The notes beneath the pieces were generated by a model, which searched no databases, was not told the DNA's origin, and saw nothing but the letters and a program-made list of their open reading frames with translations. DNA of 55,847 nucleotides. Source: JAJZNI01 sp035624785 (GTDB taxonomy: Bacteria; Chloroflexota; Dormibacteria; Aeolococcales; Aeolococcaceae). Positions 17,267-27,300 of this stretch are shown here, piece by piece (position 1 is the stretch's first letter; the number at the start of each line of letters is the position of its first letter). Where the stretch lies: the NCBI GenBank assembly GCA_035624785.1, contig DASPQV010000018.1, positions 1 through 55,847 of the forward strand, in the 5' to 3' direction. The position numbers and the translations under genes are program-made.

Positions 17267-17896
17267 GTGGCGACCTCGAAGGATGACCTGATCGTGGTGG
17301 AGTGGGCCGAGTGCCGGGCCACGATCGGGAGGATGGACACCGCTCTCGAAGACCTCCGCAAGTACGGATTCACCCTGGTGACCGGCCTCCTCACCGCCTC
17401 GGGCCTGGTCGGCAGCGCGACCAGCAGCGGCACCGCTGCCCAGCTGGTTCCCGCCGCCAGCCTCGTGATCATGGTCCTGGTGCTCGGCCTCTTCGCTGTC
17501 GACATGTACTACCAGGTGCTGCAGCGGGCTGCGGTGGCGCGGGCGGCCGACCTCGAGAGCCGGACCGTGCCCGAGATGGCGCTCAGCCGGACGGTCAGCA
17601 AGGCCGCCCGGGTGACCGGGAGCTTCTACACCGTGCCCTTCGTCTACACGGCCTTCCTGGCCTCGGCGGCGGGGATGGCATGGTTTGTCCGGGGCGCCCA
17701 GAACCTGCTGGTCGTGGTGATCGCCGTGGTCATCTTCGCGGTCATGGCCGCCTACTACTTCTTCGTGCCGGTCAGGCTGGCCAGGCTCCACCATCCCGCG
17801 GCCGAGTCGCTGAAGGTCTTCTCCCCCGCCGGCGCCATCGCTGAGGCTGAAGCTGGTCGGGCTCCGGCTCAGTTGCCCGGCACCCCCGACGCCTGA
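17267..17896 (+). CDS. Hypothetical four-TM membrane protein
   Basis: The 209-residue protein starts with GTG six bases after the previous stop, so it is probably co-expressed with the acidic lipoprotein. A short cytosolic helix with ECRATIGRMDTALEDLRKYG precedes two close TM segments (about 35-78); after a helical loop come two more (about 125-165). The C-terminus is a short Ala/Pro-rich tail. The layout recalls SLATT-like small membrane proteins, but I do not see enough to assign that family. Confidence 0.65.
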   Translation: MATSKDDLIVVEWAECRATIGRMDTALEDLRKYGFTLVTGLLTASGLVGSATSSGTAAQLVPAASLVIMVLVLGLFAVDMYYQVLQRAAVARAADLESRTVPEMALSRTVSKAARVTGSFYTVPFVYTAFLASAAGMAWFVRGAQNLLVVVIAVVIFAVMAAYYFFVPVRLARLHHPAAESLKVFSPAGAIAEAEAGRAPAQLPGTPDA

Positions 17897-17940
17897 GGAC
17901 AGCGAGCCGGGCCAGGCGAGCCGCCGCCATCGTCGGGTGG

Positions 17941-18390
17941 TCAGAAAAGCGGGGCGATCAGCTCCGCCGCGGCCTGCAGGCTGCGCACCGCCTCGGCCGT
18001 GAAGGCCGCGGGGACGTCGCTGTCGATGTCGATCTGGCCCACCAACCTGCCGTCGCGCCGGACCAGCACGACGCACTCCGACCGGGTCCTCGGGCTGCAG
18101 GCGATGTAATCGGGGTCACCGCTGACGTCGGTGACCACCTGGTCGCCCCCGGTGGCCACCGCGCGCCCGCACACACCGTCACCGATCCCGATCCGCGCGT
18201 GGTCGGTCGGCCTGCCGCTGAAGGCGCGCAGCTCGAGGGCATCGCCGTCCAGCCCGTAGAGGTACACGGAGCTGTGGCGCGGTGACGCCTCCCGGATGCT
18301 CCGGGCGGCCCGCTCCAAACCTTCGGGGCCGAGCGGGAGATCGCGCAGGGAGCCCCAGGCATCCGCGTCGTGAAGCCTCGCTCTGGCCAT
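17941..18390 (-). CDS. GAF domain protein resembling free Met-R-sulfoxide reductase
   Basis: The reading from ATG at 18390 gives 149 residues that are essentially one GAF domain. GIGDGVCGRA, then DPDYIAC, then SECVVLV followed by GQIDIDSD match the free methionine-(R)-sulfoxide reductase branch, whose catalytic and resolving Cys lie in the GVCG and IAC positions; both Cys are present here. It may therefore reduce free Met-R-sulfoxide or be a related redox GAF sensor. It is downstream of, and co-directional with, the damaged cupin isomerase gene. A longer in-frame 5' extension reads unlike protein and is rejected. Confidence 0.7.
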   Translation of the reverse strand: MARARLHDADAWGSLRDLPLGPEGLERAARSIREASPRHSSVYLYGLDGDALELRAFSGRPTDHARIGIGDGVCGRAVATGGDQVVTDVSGDPDYIACSPRTRSECVVLVRRDGRLVGQIDIDSDVPAAFTAEAVRSLQAAAELIAPLF

Positions 18391-18403
18391 GTCTGCACTC
18401 AGC

Positions 18404-19000
18404 CTAGCTCGATCCGGCCGGCCGGCGACGGCGCCTCGACTCTCCGGCTTCGCGCCGGGCCTCTGCGGGACTTCGGTGAACCTCGCCCGGCGCTCCAGCT
18501 TCAGCGGTGCTCGCCCTCTTGCCTGAGGATCGCCCCGTCCTCGCGGGCACCACCCGGCAGCCGTCCCCGGCGCGCAGCACCCGGGCTCCGCACCCCCCGG
18601 CGGCGATGCTGGCGTGGTCCTGCCCCACCCCGCCGGGATGAACCGCCAGGAAGCGGAAGGGCTCGGTTCCGGTGTTGACGCTGCGGTGCGCCCATCCCGG
18701 GGGCGTGTAGGCGACGGTCCCCGGGCTGATCTCGACCACCCGCGTCTCGTCTCCGTCGTAGAGCACCATGAGCCCGTGCCCGCCGAGGCCGACATACACC
18801 TCGCCGGAGGGCTCGCGGTGCCGGTGGCCTCGGGTCATGAAGAGCTCGTCGCCGACGGAGCCGGGCTGTATGGTCGTCACCGCGAAGGGCAGCTGGTCAG
18901 CCGTGTCGGGCACCGGCGCCGCGTCCACCCGGTAGACGACGGGGTCCCCGCTCTCCACCATGAGGCGCCAGGCCAACCGTTCGGCATACAGCCCGGCCAC
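18404..19000 (-). CDS. Cupin-type phosphoglucose isomerase, probably frameshifted
   Basis: The core matches the archaeal-type cupin glucose-6-phosphate isomerase: DPVVYRVD, the metal-ligand region MTRGHRHREPSGEVYVGLGGHG, then PGTVAYTPPGWAHRSVN and FLAVHPGGVGQDHASIA. Usual members have about 30-40 residues more at the N-terminus; here the frame upstream of the GTG at 19000 has no start, while another frame encodes ARRLADLEMALEDD, which resembles the family's RRLSDLE segment. After residue about 150 the tail turns Arg/Ala/Gly-rich, whereas that same other frame encodes a natural-looking end, REDGAILRQEGEHR then stop at 18501. Two compensating indels (near 19000 and 18555) would explain this: sequencing error or pseudogene. 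Confidence 0.55.
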   Translation of the reverse strand: MAGLYAERLAWRLMVESGDPVVYRVDAAPVPDTADQLPFAVTTIQPGSVGDELFMTRGHRHREPSGEVYVGLGGHGLMVLYDGDETRVVEISPGTVAYTPPGWAHRSVNTGTEPFRFLAVHPGGVGQDHASIAAGGCGARVLRAGDGCRVVPARTGRSSGKRASTAEAGAPGEVHRSPAEARREAGESRRRRRPAGSS

Positions 19001-19305
19001 CGTGGAGCAGCTCTTCCATCGCGTCGCCGCCCCGGCGATGCCGCCGCAGCGGATCGTCCTCGAGTGCCATCTCCAGGTCCGCGAGTCGTCGGGCGCCCAC
19101 CCGGCCGCGGCCGTCTGAGCTGAGACGCGGGGTTTCCGACTGGCACCAGGGCCGCCGCGCTGCGGACGACGGGCACCCGGATGGCGCAGAGCGGGGTGGT
19201 CATTGCACCCGCTTCCTGGACGAGCCAGTTTCGACCCCCCCTCTGGTTTCAGACACTAACGCCCGCAACCTGTCGAGAGGCCACCAGTGGTGCGGCCTGG
19301 TGGGC

Positions 19306-20271
19306 TCAGGCACCCGGGGGCGGATGCGGGGGTGGCAGCGGCGCGGCGACGATGTCGCCGGTCTCGAGGTTGACCAGGTGGCCGATCACGATGATGTTGC
19401 CGACGCAGTAGAAGAAGGTGAGCAGCGCGGGGAGGGCGAGCAGGAGAGCGGCGCCACCGTTGGTTCCGCTGGCGTCTATGTAGAGGGGGAACATCAGGGC
19501 CAGCAGCTCGAGAAGGACGCCGGCAGCGAGCGCGCCTGGGAGCACCGATCTGCGGCGCTGGGGAAAGCCGCGGTTGGGAGCCACCCGGTACACGTGGAGG
19601 AACAGGACCGTCGCGATCAGCGCACCGAGGACGAACTGCTCCCCGATCAGGAAGGGCCGGCCGAAGCGTGCCAGGACATCCAGCCAGCCCATGCGGCCGC
19701 GGGGGACGGAAAGCGCCGATGACGAGACCAGCAGCGGGATCAGCAGCAGGCAGAAGACGGCGGTCATCCTGATCGCCATCCGCCGCCGCCGGACGAACGG
19801 GCGTGGTGCGAACCCGGAGAGCCGGCTGAGCCCGGAGTCGACGCAGCTGAACAGGGCGGATCCGCTCCACACCAGGCCGGCCACGCCCAGCACGGCGAAG
19901 AGCCAGAACTTGTCGCGGACGTCTCCGAAGACGGCCAGCAGCCGCGCCGGGGTGGTGTGGAAGATCGGCGCTGTCACTCTTGCCAGGTATGTCTCCAGGC
20001 GCGTCGAATGGAAGGAGAGCCCGGCAAGGGTGGCGACCAGCAGCAGGATGGGAATGAATGAGAAGAGGGCATTCCAGGCCATGTTGGTGCCCCAGTGCCC
20101 GGCGTCGGAGGTCATGTACCGGCGGGCCACGCGGACGGGCAGCCATCCCCGCCAGCCGCGGGTGCGGAGGCCCCGGAAGCGGGGGAGGCTGGCCGCCAGC
20201 CCGGTCGTCCACCGCTGCCGAGCGGGAGCAGTGCCCGGGGTCCGGTCGTGCGGCGCCGAGCCCGCCCTCAT
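19306..20271 (-). CDS. YihY/BrkB-family membrane protein
   Basis: About 321 residues with six predicted TM helices, in the YihY/virulence factor BrkB family (formerly mislabelled RNase BN). The NMAWNALFSFIPILLLVA first helix, WLFAVLGVAGLVWSGSALF and the later AGVLLELLALMFPLYI plus LPALLTFFYCVGNIIVIG segments are family-like. The ATG at 20271 overlaps the stop of the upstream MtfA-like gene in an ATGA, which supports this start over a GTG 18 bases further up and implies coupled translation. The family's transport role is unproven. Confidence 0.85.
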   Translation of the reverse strand: MRAGSAPHDRTPGTAPARQRWTTGLAASLPRFRGLRTRGWRGWLPVRVARRYMTSDAGHWGTNMAWNALFSFIPILLLVATLAGLSFHSTRLETYLARVTAPIFHTTPARLLAVFGDVRDKFWLFAVLGVAGLVWSGSALFSCVDSGLSRLSGFAPRPFVRRRRMAIRMTAVFCLLLIPLLVSSSALSVPRGRMGWLDVLARFGRPFLIGEQFVLGALIATVLFLHVYRVAPNRGFPQRRRSVLPGALAAGVLLELLALMFPLYIDASGTNGGAALLLALPALLTFFYCVGNIIVIGHLVNLETGDIVAAPLPPPHPPPGA

Positions 20272-21071
20272 GGGCCCAGGCTCAACCACGAGGGCAGACC
20301 CTTTCGGCGCTCGCGGTCCGCGGGGTCCTGGCGGTAGAAGTCGCGGAGCACCGCGTAGAGCTCCGGCTTCTCCAGCTGGAGGGCCTGAGGGCGGGTGAAG
20401 AACACCTCGGTGACCACCGCGAAGAACTCACCCGGGGTCACCCCTCCGTAGGGGTCGAGGAGCTCGCCGCCCTCGCCACCGCGGAGCCGCTCGTACTCGG
20501 CCTGGCAGACCTCGACCCAGCGGCGGTGCTCGGCCCTGGTCTCCAGCGGCGGCGTGCCGTCGACGCCGCCGTCGAGCATGTCGAGCTTGTGAGCGAACTC
20601 GTGGTAGACGACGTTGCGCCCCCACTCGGGATGGCGGGCATCCCGGCGAGCCGCCTCCCAGGCGATCAGCACCGGACCGTCGTGGCGGGCCTGACCGATG
20701 ATCACCTCCGGCTCGTCGGTGTAGAGACCCTGGCCGACGGGGCGCGCCCCCTCCAGGACCATCGACGAGGGCGCCACGATGACCGTGGTCACCCGGTGGT
20801 AGTAGTCGTAATCGAGGCCGAGCACGAGCAGTGAGGCCATGGCGGCGATCAGGACCCGCATCTCCTCGGTGAGCGCGAAGCCGTGGGTCGCCTCCCAGTA
20901 CTTGTCGGCCAGGAGCATCCGGGTCAGGTCCTCGACCCGGCGCCGCTCGGTCGCATCGAGCAGGGCCCAGTGGGCGAAGCTCTCCTCCAGCAGCGCGCGC
21001 CAGGCATTCGGGAACGGTCGGGCGAGCGCCTGGCGGCGGCGCCCCCGCCGGGTCAAGGGCACGGCCGTCAT
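20268..21071 (-). CDS. mtfA: MtfA-like zinc-dependent peptidase (M90)
   Basis: This 267-residue protein matches the MtfA/M90 peptidase family. The zinc motif YHEFAHKLDMLDG gives HExxH, and the downstream FFAVVTEVFF supplies the third ligand region (Glu). Upstream features such as WALLDATERRRVEDL, DKYWEATHGFALTEEM and the PSSMVL, QARHDGPVLIAWE segments fit the family. In E. coli MtfA links to Mlc and glucose uptake; here that partner is not seen. It is followed with a 4-bp overlap by the BrkB-family gene. Confidence 0.88.
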   Translation of the reverse strand: MTAVPLTRRGRRRQALARPFPNAWRALLEESFAHWALLDATERRRVEDLTRMLLADKYWEATHGFALTEEMRVLIAAMASLLVLGLDYDYYHRVTTVIVAPSSMVLEGARPVGQGLYTDEPEVIIGQARHDGPVLIAWEAARRDARHPEWGRNVVYHEFAHKLDMLDGGVDGTPPLETRAEHRRWVEVCQAEYERLRGGEGGELLDPYGGVTPGEFFAVVTEVFFTRPQALQLEKPELYAVLRDFYRQDPADRERRKGLPSWLSLGP

Positions 21072-21145
21072 TGTGATCGCGGAGCTTCGCCCGGGACGTC
21101 GCCCCGCGACAGGCGTCTGACGCCGCCGAGTCGGAGAATCCCCGG

Positions 21146-24100
21146 GTGGCCACTCAACGAGCCTCGGTCGAGGCGGTCTGGCTCCGGCCGGGGCCCGCCG
21201 CCAACTCCTGGCTGCTGCGGCGCATCCAGGAGCTCCAGGCTGGCGACCCGCTGCGCCCGGTCGCGGTGCTGGTGCCCAGCCACCACGCCGGCCTCCATCT
21301 CCGCCGCCGTCTCGCCGCCGCGGGGTATGCCGGCGTCCGGTTCACGGTCCTCGGCCAGCTGACCGAGGCCCTCGCGGCCGAGGCGCTGGCCGCCGCTGGG
21401 CGCACCCCGCTCACCGCCGTGACCCGGGACGCGCTGCTCCGCGCCGCCCTGAGATCGGCGGGTGGGCCACTGGCCGGTGCCGCCGACCAGGCGGGGCTGG
21501 TGGCGCTGGTCGCCCGGCTGGCGGCTGACCTCCGGCGCCGGGCCGGCCACGCCCCCGCCACTCCGGAGTCCTGGTCGTCTGGCACGGCGCCCCCCGGATC
21601 CCCGTCGGCCTCCGCGCCCAGCACCGCGACATCGAGGGCGGTGTTTCAAGTGGTCGAGGCGTACCAGCGGCGTCGCACCGCGCACCGCCTCTATGACGGC
21701 GACGACCTCCTCGCCGGGGCCGTCCAGGAAGTGGAGAGCGGCCTCGCCGATGGCGTTCTCGGGGAACTTGGAGCGGTGATCGTCTTCCTCCCCGTCTCGA
21801 TGGACGCCTCCGAGGCCCGGTTGCTGGGCGCGCTGGCCACCCGCACCCGCCTGACCGTCGCGCTCTCCACGATCGACCCCGGACCCGGCGGTGCCCTGGA
21901 ACTGGCTGCCCTGGGGCTGGATGCCACCGCCGCGCATCCTCCCGCTCCAGCCGCTGCCGCGACCGTTACGGTCGTTATCAACCCCGACCCGATCGAGGAG
22001 GTGCGGTCCGCCGTGCGGGGGGCCCTGGCCGCAATGGAGGGCGACGATCCCGTCCCCCTCCACCGCCAGGCGATCGTCTACCGCGACGAGGAGACCTACG
22101 GGCAGGCCCTCCGTGACACCCTGAGGGCAGCGGGGATCCCGCCGGTTGCCCTCGGAGGCCGGCCGCTCCTGGAATCGGTGGCGGCCCGCGGCCTGCTCGG
22201 CCTCATCCGGCTCCGCGACCAGCGGTTCTCCCGCTCCGCCTGCCTCGCCTGGCTCTCCGGGATGCCGCATCAGGGTGGCGACCTGCCCAGCCAGGCCCGC
22301 TGGGACCAGCTCTCCCGCGACGCCGGCGTGGTCCGCGGCGCGGAGGCGTGGCGGGTTCGCCTCGACGGGCTCGCCGAGGAGCGCTCCGGCGTCCTGGCGC
22401 AGCTCGACGCCGATCTGGACGACCCCGCCGCCGAGGCCCGCTCCGCGGCCCTGCGCCGGGACATCGAGGACGCGCACCGCATCGCCCAGGAGATCTCGTC
22501 GATCGAGGCCGCCACCGCGCCTCCCCGGCAGGGCACCTGGCCCGCCCACGTTGACTGGGCGCTTGGGCTACTCGGCGGGTTCCTGGAACCTCACCGGGGC
22601 TGGAGCGCGGAGGAGCGCGAGGCGCGCCAGATGGTCGAGGAGGTGGTCCGCGGCCTCGCCGCCGCCGCCCTCCTGGAGCCGTCGGTGTCGCTTCCGCTCT
22701 TCCTCCGCACCCTGGAGGACGCCCTGCGAGGGCGGCGCCGGCCCGAGGGCAGGCTGGGCTCGGGTGTGGTCATCGGCCCTCACTCCCTGCTCCTCGGCAT
22801 GGACTTCGACCGGGTCCACATCCTCGGCACCGTCGAGCCCGCCTTCCCCGCGGCCTTCCCGGTCGACCCCCTCCTCCCCGGCGACCCCCTGGACCGGCGC
22901 CGGGAGCACGAGGCGCGGGAACGCCGGGAATGGCTGGTGGCGCTGGCCGCGGCCGGCCGCGAGGCGGTCGTCTCGGCCCCGCTCGTCGACTCCGAGGGTC
23001 GGGCTGCGTACCCCTCCCCCTGGCTTCTCGAGCTGCTCGCTGACGGCGGACCTCCCCCGCCCGCCACCGCGGTGCGGGAGGGCAACTTCGCCCATCCCCG
23101 GCTGCGCCGGGACGGCCCGGGTGACCCCCAGCTTCCCGATCGGCCGCCGCTTCACCTCTCCGAGCGCCGAGAGCGGGAGGCGGCCCGAGCTCACCGGAGC
23201 GGGTCCGACCTGGGCGACACGGCGCTGGCACGCCGTGCCGACCTGCCCCTGGGCCGGGCCCTGAACATGGCGCGAGCCCGCCGTTCCAGCCGGCTCAGCG
23301 AGTTCGACGGCAACCTCGCCGCCGTGCGGGAGCTCCCTTTCGTCGCCCGCGGGCTGGGCGGCGCGGCCCAGTCGGCCACCGGCATCCAGACCTGGGCGAC
23401 CTGCCCCTTCCACTTTCTGCTCGGCCGGCTGCTGGTGGTGGCGCCGACCGAGGACGTGGAGGACGAGCGCTGGTGGCAGGTCGACGCCGCCGAGAAGGGC
23501 AGCCTGATCCATCGCATCCTGGAGCGCTTCTTCGCCGAGGTGGTGGCCAGCGGCCATCCGGGGCCCGGCGTCGCCTATTCAGCCGCCGATGTCGCACGGA
23601 TGGAGGCGATCGCCGCCGGGGAGTTCGAGCGGCTGGCGGGACGCGGCGCGGCCGGTCATCCGCTGGTGTGGGACAACGAGCTGTCCGCCATCCTCACCGA
23701 CCTCCGCACCCTTCTCCGCATCGACGCGGAGCAGCGGGCCGCCGCGGGCTGGATGCCGAGCCATCTCGAGCAGCCCTTCGGCATCGACGCCGAACCGGGC
23801 TCATGGCCGGCCGTCACCGTGGCCCTGCAAGCCGGGCGCTCGCTCAGCCTGCGCGGCTACATCGACCGGGTCGACCAGGCCCCCGGACGGTTCCGGGTCA
23901 TCGACTACAAGACCGGGCGTGACACCGGCGCGGCGGTGAGCGCAGAGAACCGGCTGAACGGGGGGCGCGCCCTCCAGCTGCCCATCTACGGACGGTCGGT
24001 GCGCGACCGAGTCCGCGAGCGGGGCGAACCCGCGCCGCCGACGGCCGCCCAGTACTGGTTCTGCACGGAGCGGGGTGACTTCAAGCAGCGCGAGATCACC

Positions 24101-24352
24101 GTGGACGGCGCGGTCGAGGCCGCCCTGGACGGCGTGCTCGCCGACATCGACGCCGGGGTCCGCGCCGGCTGCTTCCCCCAGGTGCCCGGGGAGTTTCACG
24201 ATCACTTCCACTCCTTCGCGAACTGCGCCTACTGCGACTACGACAGCCTCTGCCCGGCGGGCCGCGACAGCCTGGCGGCGGCCAAGGCGGGCGACCCCGC
24301 GACGGAGCCGCATCGAAGCCTCCAACCGGAGCCGGCCGAGGTGGGGGGATGA
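21146..24352 (+). CDS. addB: AddB-like nuclease/inactivated helicase subunit
   Basis: A 1,068-residue partner of the AddA gene that follows with a 4-bp ATGA overlap. The N-terminal segment corresponding to Walker A reads PGPAANSWLL, lacking GKT, so the helicase half is probably structural, as in many AddB proteins. The C-terminus has a PD-(D/E)XK nuclease: KGSLIHRILERFF, then GRFRVIDYKTG with the D and DYK residues. A Cys in TWATCPFHFLLG and three in NCAYCDYDSLC match the four-Cys iron-sulfur ligands of AddB. Together with AddA it would resect double-strand breaks. The GTG start at 21146 is tentative. Confidence 0.85.
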   Translation: MATQRASVEAVWLRPGPAANSWLLRRIQELQAGDPLRPVAVLVPSHHAGLHLRRRLAAAGYAGVRFTVLGQLTEALAAEALAAAGRTPLTAVTRDALLRAALRSAGGPLAGAADQAGLVALVARLAADLRRRAGHAPATPESWSSGTAPPGSPSASAPSTATSRAVFQVVEAYQRRRTAHRLYDGDDLLAGAVQEVESGLADGVLGELGAVIVFLPVSMDASEARLLGALATRTRLTVALSTIDPGPGGALELAALGLDATAAHPPAPAAAATVTVVINPDPIEEVRSAVRGALAAMEGDDPVPLHRQAIVYRDEETYGQALRDTLRAAGIPPVALGGRPLLESVAARGLLGLIRLRDQRFSRSACLAWLSGMPHQGGDLPSQARWDQLSRDAGVVRGAEAWRVRLDGLAEERSGVLAQLDADLDDPAAEARSAALRRDIEDAHRIAQEISSIEAATAPPRQGTWPAHVDWALGLLGGFLEPHRGWSAEEREARQMVEEVVRGLAAAALLEPSVSLPLFLRTLEDALRGRRRPEGRLGSGVVIGPHSLLLGMDFDRVHILGTVEPAFPAAFPVDPLLPGDPLDRRREHEARERREWLVALAAAGREAVVSAPLVDSEGRAAYPSPWLLELLADGGPPPPATAVREGNFAHPRLRRDGPGDPQLPDRPPLHLSERREREAARAHRSGSDLGDTALARRADLPLGRALNMARARRSSRLSEFDGNLAAVRELPFVARGLGGAAQSATGIQTWATCPFHFLLGRLLVVAPTEDVEDERWWQVDAAEKGSLIHRILERFFAEVVASGHPGPGVAYSAADVARMEAIAAGEFERLAGRGAAGHPLVWDNELSAILTDLRTLLRIDAEQRAAAGWMPSHLEQPFGIDAEPGSWPAVTVALQAGRSLSLRGYIDRVDQAPGRFRVIDYKTGRDTGAAVSAENRLNGGRALQLPIYGRSVRDRVRERGEPAPPTAAQYWFCTERGDFKQREITVDGAVEAALDGVLADIDAGVRAGCFPQVPGEFHDHFHSFANCAYCDYDSLCPAGRDSLAAAKAGDPATEPHRSLQPEPAEVGG

Positions 24353-27300
24353 CCGTCTCCCCGCTGGCCCGCCCTCCCGTCGCCGACCAGGCGGAGCGCG
24401 AGCGGATCGTCTCCGAGCTGGACCGGAGCCTCTTCGTCGAGGCCGGCGCCGGGACCGGCAAGACCGCCGCGGTGGTCTCGGGCATCGTCTCCCGGGTCAG
24501 GGCCGGCAGGCTGCGCATGGAGCGGCTGGTGGCGATCACCTTCACGGTCGCCGCCGCCGGCGAGCTGCGGGTCCGCATCCGCGAGGCCCTCGAGGAGGCG
24601 GCGCGAGGGCCCGCCGGCGACGCCGAGCGCCGCCGTCTCGGCCAGGCCGCCTCCGAGGTCGATCGGGGTCGCATCGAGACCATCCACGCCTTCTGCTCCG
24701 CCTTGCTCCGGATGCACCCGATCGAGGCGGGACTGCCCCCGGATTTCGACACCCTGGCTGAGCTCGCCGCCGACCTGGACCTGCGCGAGCGCTTTCGGAT
24801 CTGGTTCGACTCCCTGGTCCCCGGCGACCCCGGCGCCGAGGCGGTGCGGCGCGGGCTGCTCCTGGGTCTCCGCCCCGACAAGCTGCTCCGGCTCTTCGCC
24901 AGCCTCGACGCCAACTGGGACGTGGTGGAGAAGGCCGGTTGGTCTGCGGAGCGGGTTGAGGCGCTGGGTTGCGCTCACCGCCTTGGTGAGGACGTCCAGG
25001 GCTGCATCGATCTGCTCTCCCGCTGCCTCTGCGCCGAGGACGACGAGCTGTACCGGCGCGTCGACTCGCTGCGGGAGGTGGCCGCGCGGCTCCGGGGGGC
25101 AGGCAGCGAGGATCGGGCGCTGGCTGCGCTGATGGAGCTGGAGCGCGCGCCGAAGATGGGTCACGCCGGCAGGCTGGACAACTGGCGCTCCGCCGGCGGC
25201 GCCAACGCCTGCACCACCATCAGGGAGCGGATGCAGTCCGCTGTTGACGAGGCCAGGACCTCGCTGCGCGCCGCGCGCAGCGCCGCCCTGGTGGCCATCG
25301 CCGGAGAGCTGCGCAGCCTCGTGGTCACCTACGCGGACGAACGCCGCCTTCGCGGCGCCGTCACCTACCACGACCTGCTGGTGCGAGCTCGCAACCTCGT
25401 CCGTGATCACCCTGATGTCGCTGCAAGGCTCCGCGACACCTGGGACTTCATCGCGGTCGACGAGTTCCAGGACACCGATCCGCTCCAGGCGGAGCTGGCC
25501 ATCCGCCTGGCCGCGGCTGCGGCCGGCTCCGATGTCGCGTGGCGGAAGCTCACCCCGCTGCCGGGACGGCTGTGCCTGGTCGGCGATCCCAAGCAGTCGA
25601 TCTACCGGTTCCGGCGCGCCGACATTGCCTTGTACAGCGCCGTCGAGGCCAGCCTGGCCGGCGCCGATCCGGGGGCGCGCGTGCGCCTCCGGGTCAATTT
25701 CCGGTCCGGGCACCGGATCATCGACGTGGTCAATGCCGTCTTCGGTGGGCAGGGGGGCCTGATGCGGGCCGAGACCGCGCCGCCAGGGGTCCAGGCCGCC
25801 CACGCCGAGCTGGTGGCCCACGATCCTGCCTTCGAGGGCGGCGTCGCGATCGCGGGCACCGCGGTCGCCGGTGCGGCCAGCGAGATGTGGCGCCGCGAGG
25901 CACGGGCGACCGCGGCGATCGTGCGCCGCATCCGGGACGAGGGATGGCCGGTGGGGGAAGGCAAGGCGCAGGGGCCGCACCCGGCTGGCCTCGACGACAT
26001 CTGCATCCTCATGCCGAGCCGGACCAACCTGCGCAACCTGGAGCGCGAGCTGGAGGGGGCGGGGGTCCGCTACCGGTTGGAGAGCGGCTCGCTGATCATC
26101 GCCACCCAGGAGGTCCGCGACCTGCTCAGCATCCTGCGCTGCATCGACGATCCATCGGACCAGGTGGCCCTGGTCGCCGCGCTGCGCAGTCCCGCCTACG
26201 GCTGCAGTGATGTCGAGCTGGCGCGCTGGAGGGCGGCCGGAGGTCGATGGTCGTACCAATTCCCCGGTCACGCCACCGAGCCGCGGGTGATGGCGGCCCT
26301 GGCCGATCTCCGCGAGCTCAACGCGTCGCAGGACGGATGGTCGGTGCCCGGGCTGGTCGACGCGGTGGTCTCCCGCCGGCTCCTGCGCGCCCTGGCCCAG
26401 GACGGCTGGCGGCCGCAGGAGGCGCTGCGGCGCTATCGGTTCGTTGGGGACGAGGCGCGGGCCCTGGCGCGCAGCGGGCGAGGCACCCTCCACGACACCG
26501 TGGATCACCTGGAGCGGCTGGCTCACGACCCCACCTACGACTCCGTCGCTCAGGAGCCGGTGACCGGCGACGGCTCCGTCCGGGTCATGACCGTGCACGC
26601 CGCCAAGGGTCTGGAGTTTCCCATCGTCATCGTCACCGGGCTGGGCCGCAAGCCGGACACCCGGCGACCGGCCATCGTCGCCGACCACCTGAGCGGGCAT
26701 GTGGAGCTGCGGGTCGATGGCGAATTCGCGACCCCGGGCTGGAGCGCGCTGGATGAGCACGAGCAGGACATGGAGGCGGCGGAGCGGGTGCGCCTCCTCT
26801 ACGTGGCGATGACCCGGCCCCGTGACCATCTCGTGGTCAGCCTCTTCCGAGGTGAGAGGAGGGGTGAGGAAACCGACGCCGGGCGGCTCGATGGCCTGAT
26901 CCGCGGTCAGGAGGGCGTCCGGGCCCTGGACGAGGCCTGGGAGCCCGTCCATGAAGGGCGATCCGGGCCTGAACCCGAGCTGATGACGGCCGAGGAGCAT
27001 CGGGCCGCGGAGCAGGCGTGGATCGACCGGCGCGAGGCCCTGGTGACTGCGCTCGGGAGCCTGCGCACCCAGACCGCCACGGGCCTGGCCCATGCCGAGG
27101 CCGAGGAGGGCCTGCTGCCCGAGCTGGCCGAGGACATCGCCCGGTCCCGTCGCGGCCGCGCCGCCACCTCCCTGGGCCGGGCCGTCCACGCGGTCCTGCA
27201 GGTGGTCGACCTGAACACCGCCGGCAGCCTGGACGCTCTCGCTCGAGCCCACGCCGCCGCCGAGGGGATCCCGGAGCGCGCCGCCGAGGTCGCCAGCCTG

